Assembly: GCA_038502395.1 (NCBI GenBank)
Contig: JARJIL010000008.1
Coordinates: forward strand, 58,320,001 to 58,384,000
Reading direction: 5' to 3'
Source of the DNA: Dittrichia graveolens
Lineage: Eukaryota > Streptophyta > Magnoliopsida > Asterales > Asteraceae
DNA length: 64,000 nucleotides
Shown here: positions 1 to 11,850 of the stretch, piece by piece
How positions within the stretch are numbered: the stretch's first letter is position 1
Layout of the letters: the number at the start of each line of letters is the position of its first letter
Position numbers and translations under genes: made by a program
Notes under the pieces: generated by a model
What the model was told of the DNA's origin: nothing
The model's input: the letters and a program-made list of their open reading frames with translations, nothing else
The model's database searches: none

Positions 1-466
1 AGAAATATACCTCTCGGATCAATTCTCGCAAAACCTCGATCGAAGCTATGCTCGTAACAATATTTTCGGTCTCCCGTAACTTCTATACGAGTACAACCGA
101 GACTTTGCCAAAAGTACCTCACTATTTCTTCACTGTGTTTTCTCTATTTTTTGTATCTCCTTCTATCTATTCTCTATATATAGAGATTGATGTATATATA
201 TATATATAAAGCACAAGTCTGCAAAAATAAAAGCTGCAAAAAGGAAAAAGGAAAAAGGAAACCCAACCGTACAAGCAATGTGTCACGTGAATTCAATTTG
301 AATTTGCAAGTTACATTTAGCCCCCCCTAATTTACACTTTTAGTCCTTTTAGTTAGGTTTGAATTTTAATAAACCTTCAACCTTAATCTTTTAATTTATA
401 CAATATTTTCAGGTCGTTATATTTGTAGATGAAATTTGCCTTTGAAAAAGTCGGTTTAGTTGAACC
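1..466. other. Unassigned AT-rich sequence
   Basis: No recognisable gene. There are short TA runs near 170-205 and a C-run near 320. The first ~120 bases are less AT-rich and could belong to a feature that starts outside the window; I cannot assign them. Confidence 0.4.
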
Positions 467-584
467 AAGATCCCTAAATCGATGATGAAAACCCCATCAA
501 TTAAGAACTAAGAACCCTAAATCAATGACAAAATCTCATCAATTAAGAACTAAGAACCCTAAATCGATGATGAAAACCCCATCA
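467..584. repeat. Short tandem repeat, ~42 bp unit, about 2.7 copies
   Basis: Three successive units begin with CCCTAAATC(G/A)ATGA. The first two continue to ATCAATTAAGAACTAAGAA; the third breaks off after CCCCATCAT. The units differ by a few substitutions. Nothing coding is seen. Confidence 0.75.
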
Positions 585-1395
585 TATGGCCAAACCTCAT
601 CTAAAATCGAAACACTAGAGTACTCAATCTGATTCCATGAAGCCTAATTCGCAGATCGATTAGAGCTCTCTATGAAGTCATTGATCGAAACCCTAGAACT
701 CTTAAGCCAAAATTAGGATTTTATTTTTTATTTTTTAATTTTTAAACCATGAAAAATCCAAGTCATATGCCATGTCACTCGCCACATCAGCGAAACCTGC
801 ACCACGTCAGCTTGTAACTTGCTATAGCAGGTTCGATATACAAAATGGTAAGTTTGAGAAGTCCAGTACATTAAATGGTAAGTTTGAAAGTCCTGAATAT
901 ACAATAGCAAAATGTGATAAATTGGATACATTTTCACAAACTAAACCCTTTAAAATTACATAATACTAGTTAAATGGACATGCATTACTGACCAACTAAA
1001 ATGGAGCCTATACGATATCAAGCCAATGTAAATTATATTCCAACCTACAAGATATTAAATGCAAATTAAAAACCATATGTAAGAATTTATATTCAACATT
1101 TAAATGACTTATACAATCCAAATAAATTTGAATGATTATTCGCTACTTTATACAAGTATATGCTAGTTCTCATATCATATATGAGTTTCTATATGTCTGT
1201 ATAGGTAATTTTTCCTTGTTTTAAATAAAATAATAGTTGTCACGAAGATATCTTTTGACAATCAATATTACTTAAGTGCATTGAAAACAAAATTATAATT
1301 ACACCATGAGCGTGTAGTACGTTCCACTTTGTTATCTCTTAATAGTAGAAGATTAATATACCTGTATGTTATGATCATGGCGCTTTTTACTAGGT

Positions 1396-1745
1396 TAAAA
1401 GGATTCTTCGTGGTTAAGGTACTACATCTTTCTTATATATTGAGTAGTCTAGCTTGACTATGGATTGAATTATTTCGGAGATGATGACCCGCACCAACAT
1501 TCTCTTCCCAACAGCTGCCACAAATGTCTTGTACTCATGGGATTCCAACTCGTCACAACCTACGAGGGAATTTAGGAAGATGGTAGCCAATAGCCCATCC
1601 ACCCCTGTCCTTTTTTGATAGATGCGGGATTCGAACCCATGACCTCGCTCTTATACCAATTGTTAGGATCAAGGCGTTTATCCCTAAGACAAATGAATTC
1701 TTGATGGTTAAGACACAATCTCTTTCTTCAAAACAAAACCCATTT
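1396..1745 (-). mobile_element. Decayed LTR-element-like remnant with tRNA-like primer site
   Basis: On the minus strand at about 1626-1668 lies TTGGTATAAGAGCGAGGTC followed by GGGTTCGAATCCCGC. This resembles the TTGGTATCAGAGC primer-binding site of plant Copia elements, extended by a tRNA T-arm-like block. Two similar ~35 bp segments (about 1399-1433 and 1692-1730, sharing TTAAG and CTTTCTT) sit on either side and may be LTR relics. No coding domain is recognisable, so this is a low-confidence call. Confidence 0.3.
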
Positions 1746-2005
1746 GATCGCAATTCTTCGATTTAGAGTTCATATGCGATTTAGGGTTTTTCAAATGCGC
1801 TTTTAGGTCCAATTTAGGGTTTTTCATATGCGATTTACTGCTTATTCGATCTGGTTTTGTTTAAAGGTTCATATAGATTCGTTGATTTTTGGTCTTAGGT
1901 CCGATTTAGGGTTTTTTTCATATGCGGCGGTTTTAGCATTAAAACGATTCAAAGGTTTAGTTGTATGGTTCATCTTCATCGGATCTCGGTTTAAATATTA
2001 GGATT

Positions 2006-2119
2006 GATTTGTCCAGATTGTTGGGTATTTATGCGATTCAATCGATTTGTCCATATTATTGTGTGTTTATGCGATTTAAGCGATTTGTTCAGATTGTTAG
2101 GTGTTTATGCGGTTCAATG
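2006..2119. repeat. 38 bp tandem repeat, 3 copies
   Basis: Three adjacent 38 bp units at 2006-2043, 2044-2081 and 2082-2119. Each starts GATTTGT(C/T)CA and ends in a TTTATGCG(A/G)TT(C/T)AA-type block. The unit length is constant. A reading frame crosses the array but has no recognisable protein features. Confidence 0.85.
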
Positions 2120-2639
2120 TCACTCTAGATCTATTAATATTGTTCATCTCCCACTCAAATTGTTTGAACATTCAAAGGGTTTGTTCTTGATTATCTTCAA
2201 CGTACATTCAAATCGTAGAATCTTCTATGAATCATTATCGATAGAATCAAAACATTCAAAACTGTTAGGAACATTCAAACCCTCAAAACTGCAAAAATCG
2301 ATCGAGTCAGAATCTTGTTTGTCCATATTAATCTTCTAGATCTCGCTTATGGTTCTTGGGGTATTGATTTTCCAGATCCCGAGCTTATGATTTTCTAGAT
2401 TTTCTCTTGGACGAAGAAGAAGAAAAAGATGATGATGATAAACCTTATTGGGTTATTTAAAAATAAAACAAAATTCATATTATTACCTACATCCTGAACA
2501 AGTTTATAGATACATCAAATGGTAATTTTAGAATGTTGGATATATTAAATGGTAGTATTTAAAGTTTGGTAATATACAATGGCAAAAGTTGATAACTTCG
2601 GTATATTTTTGAAAACTAAACCCTTTAGAAACCCTCATT

Positions 2640-4649
2640 TATAGGATTTAAAATCCAAATATTTTCCTTCTTATTTTCTACCAAACATGGAATTTCAAGG
2701 GATTTGAAATACAAATCCTACGAAATCTCTTCAAATCCTACGAACTAAACACGCCTTAGAGAATATTGTGTGTTGGAATGTTCTTGAAGTTTTTGCATCC
2801 TCACATCTACAAAATTATCAAACATTATTGCTTTTAGCAAAAAGATGATTTTAGAAAGGTTTAACATTAATTTAACAATTTTAAGAATCAAAAATTTGAA
2901 TTTTTGTTCAAGATTTGAGTTTTTTTTACTGTTTTTGGGAGCTAACTACTTGCAGATGAACTTAGCACACAATATGTATTCAACTTCAAAAACAATATAT
3001 CAATATAGCAAAGTTTAACCTGTTACAAGCTACTGTATGTACGTACTCATATACCCTTACTTATATTTTTTTTAATATAATTTTTTACTGGGTTTAGAAT
3101 AACACACATTTGTTAACTTATTATCTTTAATATTTTTTATTTTTAATCTATATTAAAATAATAGAATTATGAAATCATCATCCTATTTTAGAATTTTTTT
3201 CATCAATCATATCTCTTTATTTAAATTTAAGTTTCATTAAAATCAATAGCTTAAGTATAAAATTTTAACATTTAAATAATTACAAATAATGTAATTCAAA
3301 GATAATAGGGTAATTTGCTAAATGGATAAACAAAATTGTCTAAATTATCGTTATTAACTATCAAATATACCTTTTAATATAAAAAACTAACGAAGCTTGC
3401 AATTTTTTGTGATGAGTAGCTAGTTACCTAATAGCCAATAGAACTTTTAAATTATCTTAAAAATAACAATAAAAATCTTTAATCTCTAATATATATTAAA
3501 AAAATAGATTATGATATCATCATTTCATTTTTAGAATTTTTTTCATCAATTATCTTTTTTTTATTTCCCAAATGGCTTATAAATGAGTTGTTTTCTCCAA
3601 TACCATTTTTTAGGTGATTTAGTTGTTTTCTCCGATACATATGAGTTGTTTTCAAATGTATATTTTACAATTGTTTTACTTTATACGTTAATAATATTTA
3701 ACATCATAAACATTTAAAATTTATTTTAATCATTCCCCGTGTTTATACACAGGATGTTAAGTTAGTTCGTTTTATAGTAATAATATATACATATATGTAT
3801 AATGTGTGTGTAAAATATAGTAATAATAATGGCTTCATTTTCTTTCTTTATTTTTAAGAAATTAAATAAGAAAGATCTTCAATTTGATAGTTTTTTATTC
3901 ATTTCCTTTGATTAACTAAAATAGCACTTTAATATATAACTTATATTACATAGAATCTATTCACTATTAAAACACACATAATTAGTTTTTCTTCAATTAA
4001 ATAGTTTTTTATTCATTTCCTAGAAATTACCTACGTTTTACATACTTTAAAGGTTTTAAAAAATAATAATTTATCCTCTATTCTCTTTTCTCTATTTCTC
4101 TTTTATCTCTCCTCTCTTTCTCCTTCGGTAATCAAATTCGAAGAAACAATGCTTGCTTCGATACCAAAATAATAGGGTATAGTGGTGATTGACATTCGTA
4201 CCGCATGCCAACTAAGCATGCAGATACCATAGTTAAACTTAACCCACTCGCCATGCTTTTATATTCTTCTTTTGGAAACCATATATGTACATGCAACAGC
4301 AGATTTGTTTCCGAACCAGGTAAACTCAAATCCTCGCGCGTACGTAGTACATATTAAAAAGGATCCTTTTCTTGTGTGGAGATTATGGGGTTATTAATTA
4401 CTGACTTGATAATGATCAGCTTAATTAATTAGTTCCTATATCGACTTTTATAAATAGAAGGCCAGGTGGTCAATAATATTGCGTCGCGCGAAATAAATAG
4501 TTTTTGGTGTAATCATGGGTACGTACGTGTGACAATGCCTAGCTTAATTATAGATCGAGATCGAATTGATATACAGTACGGATCTAAACCAATGTCGTTC
4601 TTAATTGTGATATATCATGCTTGCTTAATCATATTATAAAGAAATCAGT

Positions 4650-4650
<1 letters not shown>
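2640..4650. other. Unassigned AT-rich intergenic sequence
   Basis: Runs of A and T predominate. No splice-compatible coding signal or recognised element was found. A small unique-looking island at about 4130-4560 contains the inverted repeat GCATGC-CAACTAA-GCATGC near 4204 but no gene I can name. Confidence 0.4.

Positions 4651-4652
<2 letters not shown>

Positions 4653-4710
<58 letters not shown>
4653..4710. repeat. (AT)n microsatellite, 58 bp
   Basis: Uninterrupted AT dinucleotides for 58 bases. It is one of the two longest pure (AT)n tracts in the window; the other is at 34262-34338. Confidence 0.95.
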
Positions 4711-4712
<2 letters not shown>

Positions 4713-4869
4713 CGACACTAATTAGTGTCAACATTACGTACGGTTGATGGAGAATCGATGAAAAAATGTATCAAAATATATGGTTTACTAATGGGATGAC
4801 AATGTTTAAGTCATAACCTAATTTATCTTTCATAGATACCGTACCCGAGGTGTCTTAAGTTTGAACTTG

Positions 4870-5002
4870 CGTTGTGTTTGTTTTAACTTATTATGAGCTT
4901 ATTACTTATATGTAAGCTCGACTTATTTTATATAAGTTTACTTTTTTAACTTATTTATTATAAGCTCATGAATAAGCTAAACCAAACACTTCTTACTTAG
5001 AA
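4870..5002. mobile_element. Small MITE-like inverted repeat (~130 bp)
   Basis: The left end reads GTGTTTGTTTTAACTTATTA. The right end, reverse complemented, reads GTGTTTGGTTTAGCTTATTC. The arms continue with similar TAAGCT-rich sequence towards the middle, so the piece can fold into a long hairpin. No reliable target duplication was seen and the superfamily is not assigned. Confidence 0.6.
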
Positions 5003-5432
5003 GTTAAAGAACCTAGCTAGCTTGACGACTTGTATGAGAAAATTAGGTGTAGCCACGTTTTTGCAACCACAAAATAATCATATCAGGGATGCTAGCTAGT
5101 AAACTTTTCTTCAAGACCGAAGCAACAAATTTTCCATGTTTAATTGATGATAATTTTATATATATAATCAAAAGTGAAGAATTGATATTATTATTATTAT
5201 TATTATCAAACTTATGTTAGTTTATTATGTAATTAAACTTAGGATTATATGTAATATTTAAAGTATGTGTATATATAGTGTGTATTTACACACACGTGTA
5301 AGTCGGTTTTTGGAGGGAAAAACCGCCGGCAACCGTCGGCTGGTAACCACCTCCAACCACCACCACCTTCATCTATATATATGTATGTATCAATTTTAAG
5401 TATGGAATAAAAGAGTTTGACTCCTATATTAT

Positions 5433-6219
5433 TATTAGAGAATATAAATTAGGGATTACTATAGGATGGTTCAGCCCTATTTTATAGTTAGGCTAGGGCG
5501 TATTAGGGTTTCATATTAGGGTTTCTTTTGTACCCTTTGTATTATATAAATAGTTATCAATGTAATGCAAAATGCCTACGGGATTTTCATTATTCTACAT
5601 GGTATCAGAGCTTTAGGGTTCTAGCTATATCTTCTCTTTCTCTTCCGCCACCGCCATCTAACTATGGTTGGCCGCCGCCTCTTTCCTTCTCCCCGTCATC
5701 CCCCTTGAGTGACGACTTTATTTCTTTTCTTTATCTTCTTGTCCTGTCTTGGGAACGCATTGTAAGTAAAAACTTATCAGTTTTCTCTCCCTTGCCGCCG
5801 TCGCCGCGCTTCTTGCCGCCACCGTAGTTGTAGCTCCTGCCATTGTTGCCGTAGCTCTTACCGTCACCGTCCGCCGCCACCATAGTTGTAGCTTCTGCCG
5901 CTACAGTCGTAGCTCCTACTGCCTTAACTGCCACAAAGTTTTCTTTTCTATACATCTATGTTCTTTTCGACATGTTTTTTTCTTATGTATTTAATCTCTT
6001 TTATTATATTTTTTACTCCGGTATGATTGAGCGTTCGATCTTCTACCGCTCTTACTGCGAGGGAGTATTAGAGAATATAAATTAGGGTTTATTATAGGAT
6101 GGTCCAACCCTATTGTATAGTTAGGCTAGAGCCCATTAGGGTTTCTATTGTACCCTTTGTATTATATAAATAGTTATCAATATAATACAAAATACCTACG
6201 AGGTTTTCATTATTCTACA
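5433..6219 (+). mobile_element. TRIM-like non-autonomous LTR retrotransposon
   Basis: Two direct repeats, 5433-5599 and 6066-6219, act as LTRs. Both start TATTAGAGAATATAAATTAG and end TTCATTATTCTACA; the 3' copy lacks about 13 bp. A Met-tRNA type primer site TGGTATCAGAGC begins at 5600, directly after the 5' LTR. A purine tract GCGAGGGAG abuts the 3' LTR. Flanks ATTAT and ACTAT agree at four of five positions, as expected for an aged 5 bp target duplication. The 466 bp interior is GC-richer, with CCGCC-type repeats, and encodes no retroelement protein. Size and lack of genes fit terminal-repeat retrotransposons in miniature. Confidence 0.85.
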
Positions 6220-7429
6220 ACTATGAATGATTTGTTGACAACATGATAATAATCTAGAGGATGATTGCATGATCTTGAAACGTGTTAAACCTGTGCCAGA
6301 TTTTTAACAACACTCAAATTGCTACAAATATAAAATTGAAAATTGACTCACGTGCATGCATGTCAAAAGATTAAAGTTAATCACGCAAACCATGATGGCT
6401 GAATATATATAATGAGTATTAATTAAGTGGTTGCAGATTTGGTTATATATATATGAGAGAGTTCATGTGATAAACTCTTATTTTACGAGAAGTGTGATAA
6501 TCATTTTAAGCCATTAGATTTTACTAGTCAACATCTTAGTCAATATGGTAGTAATGTAATTCTATATTTATGTAATTAAGTCACTGGAAATTTAATTTCG
6601 ACAACTTGCTTATTTTCTCTCATTTTATATGTCCTGGATTTTATCAAGATTTAATATACCTTTGGTATATAACTTTTTTTAATTCATCAATTATGTGCCC
6701 ATTTTATTTCTTCATCCATTTTAGAATCTTTATTTTAACCACTATAAACTTTTGTGGTGTCATAATTGTTCACCGATGAATGAGTTATTAGAAACACACA
6801 AAAACATCACTTTATTGTTTGTATTGTGATTAATAGTGAACATACAAACATTGATGGTTTACTAGCTTTTAATTATTTATACCATGTTTAATAGTGAACA
6901 TAGTTTTTCAGCTTTAAAATCTATAAAAATTCTTTAATTCGTTGATGAATACAACTAAGAACATTTTTATTCTTTGTACTAATGTTTTGTTAGTTGCTAA
7001 TAAAAATTAAAAAACCATAATTTACCATAATATAAAAACCATAAAAATATCTAGTTTATTAGTTAACCAAAAACATTTTATCACATTGTTATCTCAAATG
7101 AACAAAAATACATTTCTTTTGGTGTTTACAAATGAACAACAAAAGTAGCATCTTTTATGTTTTATTCGTCATTTAGGTGAATATACGTAAAAAAAGATGA
7201 TTAGGAACTTTGTTCACTAGTAAACATAAAAAAAAGATGATAAGGAACTTTGTTTACTAGTAAACATAAAAAAAGACAATGATGAAATGTATTCATTAGT
7301 GAACACATCAGAAGAATACATTCCACACATAAAACTAAAAGCGAACAAAAAATCGATATATTCATAAACAAAGTAAAAGTAAATAGTATTTGTCCACACA
7401 AAGTAACTTGTTAATCTAAAACATGTGGT

Positions 7430-8932
7430 TGTTGGGTTAATCGTTTATTTAACGGGTCATAGGTCGGTAGTAATTATGGATTGCATGTGAACATTGAAAG
7501 TACAGCAAGATATGTGTTGGTTACAACACTTCCATACATGCAATATGCCATATAAAATAGGTGAATGTTGATTGGTAATCCTAGTTAATCAAACAGGTGA
7601 CCATACAATTTATTAAATGGTCATGTGGAGTAGAGTGCATAACAGAAAGTCATTCCTCCTTTATTTTATTAATAGTTTTCCTAGTCTTTAGAAAGAGTGT
7701 ATGTGGGACATGTTATCACCACTTCTCGGCAGTTTGTTTTCTTTTTTATTTTTCCTATTTAAGTCTTGTAATTTGTTGTTTTGAAAAAATGGAAAATTAC
7801 CCCAAGTGTGAGTTATTATTAGAGTGCTAATTGTTAACACTTGGTATTAGAACCTAGGGCTCGTGAAGACATTGAAGGCCGGTTTGAGAGTCGGTTTAAA
7901 GAAACGGTGTTGCCCTTTGCTGCAGGGAAGATGCAGTAGGGAAACGGGACTTCATTTTTGAAGTGACCGTGATGTTATATTCACAAGTTGAAGTCTTGAA
8001 AGCATGCTCCATCCTTGATCAGCTTGTTTGTGTGATTAACCAAAGGCGCGGAAAAGACGAGCAAAAGGAAATCAAAGCAGGTGGCTTTGAGTTCGGTTCG
8101 TGTTATGGGTAATAGAAGACGATAAAGGTGGTGGTCACCTTGTTTTCTTGATCAGTGGAAGAATCTAATGGAATAGCGTTGATCAGAAAAGGTATGGCTG
8201 TCAAAACAAGAAGGGAATGGAGAAACAACATGGTGTGAACGTTATGGCCGTGACGATTTAAATCGGGTGGCTTTGGATGTGGCGGGGAAGTGGTCGTGGA
8301 TCAGGAAAAAAGTCGTGATGTTAATGAACGCGTCAAACGGTATGCCATGTTACATGTTACCGGTGTGGCGAAAAAAATCAAAAGAAGTTGAGCGAGTGAC
8401 TTTGGATGTGACCGAGCTGGAGGTTGGGTGTTCGGAAAAGGTCGATAATCAAGGTGGTTTGAAAAGAACGTGATTAAATGCTCCTGTGAGTGAAGGTGTG
8501 AACAAACGATTAAGGAGGTGATTGTTGAGTTAATCGTTTATTTAACGGGTCATGGGTCGGTAGTAACTATGGATTGCATGTGAACATTGAAAGTACAACA
8601 AGATATGTGTTAGTTACAACACTTCCATGCATGCAATATGCCATATAAAATAGGTGAATGTTGATTGGTAATCCTAGTTAATCAAACAGGTGACCATACA
8701 ATTTATTAAATGGTCATGTGGACTAGAGTGCATAACAGAAAGTCATTCCACCTTTATTTTAGTCATAGTTTGCCTAGTCTTTAGGAAGAGAGTACGTGGG
8801 ACATGTTATCACCACTTCTCGGCAGTTTGTTTTCTTTTTTATTCTTCCTATTTAAGTCTTGTAATTTGTTGCTTTGAAAAAACGAAAAATTTCCCCAAGT
8901 GTGAGTTATTATTAGAGTGCTAATTTTCAACA
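7430..8932 (+). mobile_element. Non-autonomous LTR retrotransposon (TRIM/LARD-like), 1.5 kb
   Basis: Two LTRs of exactly 410 bp, 7430-7839 and 8523-8932, begin TGTTG and end AACA. By eye they differ at about 22 positions (~95% identical). TTGGTATTAGAACC follows the 5' LTR at 7841 and resembles a mutated Met-tRNA primer site. AAGGAGGTGAT precedes the 3' LTR as a polypurine tract. The 683 bp interior has no gag or pol domain and only short frames, so the element must have moved with borrowed proteins. Flanking pentamers GTGGT and ACAGT do not match convincingly. It lies inside the element at 6455-9826. Confidence 0.85.
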
Positions 8933-9121
8933 ACAGTAACTCTAAACTTTAATATACCCTAAGGAAAAAAAACCCAACTTTCCAATATTTCTTGACCTAT
9001 AGCAACGGTGAAGTAGCATAATTATTGATTTATCAACAAAAAAATTCAAAGAATCTGAAAAAGATGATAGTTAGATTGAAAAAACCATTATCGACGTATG
9101 AATATAGATATAGAAAAAAAC

Positions 9122-9558
9122 CTAAAAATCATCAAACTTTGGTCCGAATGTTGTAGGCGGTTGGAATGTAGCAACAGGTCGGTGATAAGGCGGCACTTGT
9201 GGGTGGTTGCAGATAGAAGGTGGTGAGGTTCTCAACGACGGTTCAAATCTGGTGGAGGTTATGTTGCGGACCACGACGGTAGAGGTTATATTAGGGTGCT
9301 CATTTGCCAACAGATTAGTGATGGGGTTCTTGACAGTGGTTCAGATCCAGTAGAGGTTAGGTGTGTTGCGGACAACAGCGATTCAGATTGGTGACGAGGG
9401 TTGGGTGCGTTGCAGATGAAGGCGGTGGAAGAAGTAGCCGATGAAGTTTTCTGTATGTTCTTGATCAGATGCAAAGGAACATACCGGCGAAGTGTTGGAT
9501 TATGAGCAATGAGTTGTTTGTAGGCGATGGTGAATCCATAAGGTTTCTTCAATTCCAT
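9122..9558. other. GC-rich island inside the 6.4-9.8 kb element
   Basis: About 440 bases are clearly more GC-rich than their surroundings, with GGTGG-rich text on plus and open frames on minus (starts near 9558 and 9310). No known domain is recognisable. Comparable islands sit inside other (TA)n-flanked elements at about 22370-22640, 24060-24620, 27640-27985 and 30840-31130. They may be captured gene fragments or remnants of an internal gene. Confidence 0.4.
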
Positions 9559-9838
9559 GGAAATTATCTTGAGAGAGAGTGTGTTTTGAGAAATTGAGAT
9601 ATGTAAGTTATGATGGGAAAATGTTAATTAAGGAATTGATATTTTTGAGTTTAAAGTTACTATAATACTCTTTTGGAATTTATTTTGTTAGTCTTGATTT
9701 TCTACCTAATTACTAAAATGCCATAATCATTTTTTATCATTGATTAAATGATCTGAGTGCCTTAATCACGTCTTGCATTTCTTGCAAATTTAAAGGTTCT
9801 CGCATGAACCAGACTCTCTCTCTCTCTCTATATATATA

Positions 9839-10071
9839 GGGGAGAGTTCAAACAAGAACTATTTTTCGTACGAGAACTGCGAGAATCAATCTTGGTCATT
9901 CATTTTGGATAATGGAATTCATGGATAAAGAGCGTGGGAAAATTGAGTGTGGCATGGTGCATGTAACGAATTCATGGGTGGACAATCCAATTGAAAGGGG
10001 GGAATTGAACGGCTAAGATTGGTTCTCGCGGTTCTCGTACGAAAAACGGTTCTCGTTTGAACTTTTACCTA
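9839..10071. mobile_element. MITE, family A (long TIRs, ~230 bp)
   Basis: The left arm carries TTTTTCGTACGAGAACTGCG. The right arm carries the complementary CGGTTCTCGTACGAAAAACG, preceded by AACGGCTAAGATTGGTTCTC. The core contains GGAATTCATGG...GTGTGGCATGGTGCATGTAA. It is flanked by (TA)n on both sides, with no coding capacity. Relatives lie at 25924, 39787, 40490, 40725 and 40972. Confidence 0.85.
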
Positions 10072-10839
10072 TATATGTAAAACAATCCATAGGCCGGTCT
10101 AATTGTTTTTAATGGCCCGGCCGGATGAAGTAGGATAAAAATGTCTCCCGCTTGTAAATTTTACGACCCGGCCATCTAAGAAACTACAGCCCTGCAGAGT
10201 TGTGTTCGTCTTTGTACGTACGTAGCTAATAATAAGGCGTAAGAAAGAGCTTGCAACTAGCTAGCTATCTAGTTTCGATCAGATATATATAAGCAATGAC
10301 GAAATACAGTTATCAAAGTTCTCTCACATGTGATGTGAGCCTACTCAATGGACAAAAAACACAAGCTAGCTAGGCATCGTCATATATATATGTATATATA
10401 TATATATATATAATGCTTTCATATATAGCAATTTTGTAATTACTAATTAATCATCTAATCAGTTAAATTAGTCAGAACTAATTAGTTTCTCTGTTTTTGC
10501 TTTCTAAAGTAGTTAATCATAATTTTTTTTTTTTTTTGAATCTATATGCTCAAGTCTCAAATTGCACTTCAGGTTACTGGAATTATCAATAGAATTTGAC
10601 TTTTGAGACCATTAATCATAGATGAAACTTTTTAATAAATAATATTTAAAAAACATCATTCTCAAGCATAACCCATGTCCTTAAAAATATTTCTTTTCAT
10701 GAGCCATAGATTTGTACAAGTATCTTGACCAAGAGACATACTTGCTATTGCTTTGACTAGCAAAGGTATAACATGGAAAGAAATTACCAATCTATCACCC
10801 ATGTCATACTTAAACAGGCAAATGCCCAAAAAAAGTGTT
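10072..10839. other. Unassigned intergenic sequence
   Basis: AT-rich, with a (TA)n tract near 10382-10412 and a T-run near 10523-10538. No gene or clear element ends were identified. Confidence 0.4.
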
Positions 10840-11850
10840 TAACCTGAGAATTTTTTTCAAAAATAATAGTGCTTACCCAAAAATTAATAAAAATAAGTGT
10901 CTTTTTTTTACACTAATGATATATCCAACATTTGAAAATCTGGTGTTGATGAAGAAGTGTCGGTGTTTATCTACAATGGTTGATCGACTTATACACTAAC
11001 TTACATGTGTATATATATGTATGTATACATAATGTGTTTTTATCTGTGTTTCTTGATACATGTGGATATATATGTATGTATATATTTATGTTTTTTTGGT
11101 ACATTCATGTGTACTATATAATATATATGTATGTATATATTTCTCAAGTGTTTTATAAACTTGGAGAAAAAAAAGAACAAACATTATGTAAAATTAGTGT
11201 TGTATAATTATCTTAGCAACTTTATTGTTTCATAATTAAATACCTAAATAATAAATACGTTTAACGCAACATGATAATATGATCATTTACAATTTAAATA
11301 ATTAAATACAAAATTAATTATAACTTATATCTTTTGTATAAATAATAAACTAATGATCATCGCCTAGTCTATCTCATGTACCACAATAAGGTGCTCTTCT
11401 ATTTCTCCTAAGTCTACCGATTCTTCAAAACTGGGATTCCATGGTAGATTAATATCTATATCTGTTTCAAAATTGTTGTAAAACATTAATTTTACATAAT
11501 GTTTGTTCGTTTTGTTCTCCAAGTTTATAAAACACTTGAGAAATATATGCATACATATATTTTATATAGTACACATGAATGTACCAAAAAACACAAATAT
11601 ATATATATATACATATATATATACACACACATGTACGATGGTACACAAATAAAAACACCTTGTGTATACATACATATATATACACATGCAAGTCACAACC
11701 ACTGTAGATAAAAACCGGCACTTGAGGGGCCGGTTCTTCATCAACACCAAATTTTTAAATGCCAGTTATATCATTAATGTAAAAAAGACACTTATTTTTT
11801 TTTAAGTTTTGTGTAAAAAGTATTATTTTGAAAAAAATTCTTAACATAAG
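10840..11850. mobile_element. Large foldback element, ~375 bp arms
   Basis: The left arm (about 10840-11213) and right arm (about 11472-11850) are reverse complements with scattered changes. Shared blocks include ACATTCATGTGTACTATATA, TTTCTCAAGTGTTTTATAAA and TGGTGTTGATGAAGAA. The loop of about 260 bp includes a short frame on minus (11364-11460) of composition unlike its surroundings, rich in Glu, Asp and Ile. The right arm holds a hairpin ACCGGC-9nt-GCCGGT at 11714-11734 that is half deleted in the left arm. I cannot name the superfamily. Confidence 0.75.

Larger units (their letters stand above)
829..2630. repeat. Pair of diverged ~120 bp direct repeats flanking 1.6 kb
   Basis: The segment near 829-955 and the segment near 2505-2630 align in the same orientation. 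Shared blocks include ACTAAACCCTTT at their ends and ATTAAATGGTA in their middle. The 1.6 kb between them holds a retroelement-like remnant and a tandem repeat. They could be ends of an old element, but I find no clear termini or target duplication. Confidence 0.4.
6455..9826. mobile_element. (TA)n-flanked inverted-terminal-repeat element, 3.4 kb
   Basis: The left end follows (TA)n and reads GAGAGAGTTCATGTGATAAA, later ACGAGAAGTGTGA. The right end, reverse complemented, reads GAGAGTCTGGTTCATGCGAG and continues with related sequence for about 70 bases before meeting (TA)n. The interior is AT-rich with copies of the palindrome GTTCACTAGTAAAC / ATTCATTAGTGAAC near 7210-7300. A second LTR element (7430-8932) is nested inside, and a GC-rich island lies at 9122-9558. 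No transposase is seen. The same end type recurs at 20480-20545 and about 32840-32880. Confidence 0.6.

Noticed and set aside
1621..1668. tRNA-like block (GGGATTCGAACCC on plus)
   Set aside because: Only the T-arm and a primer-site-like part are present, without acceptor or anticodon arms, so no tRNA gene is called.
5528..5955. Proline-rich frames within the small TRIM-like element
   Set aside because: They start inside the LTR or run antisense through CCGCC repeats. They do not look like gag or pol, and the element type normally has no gene.
7597..8923. Two similar 77-codon frames (7597-7830 and 8690-8923)
   Set aside because: They lie at the same place in the two 410 bp LTRs of one element. 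Their similarity comes from the LTR pair, not from a duplicated gene.
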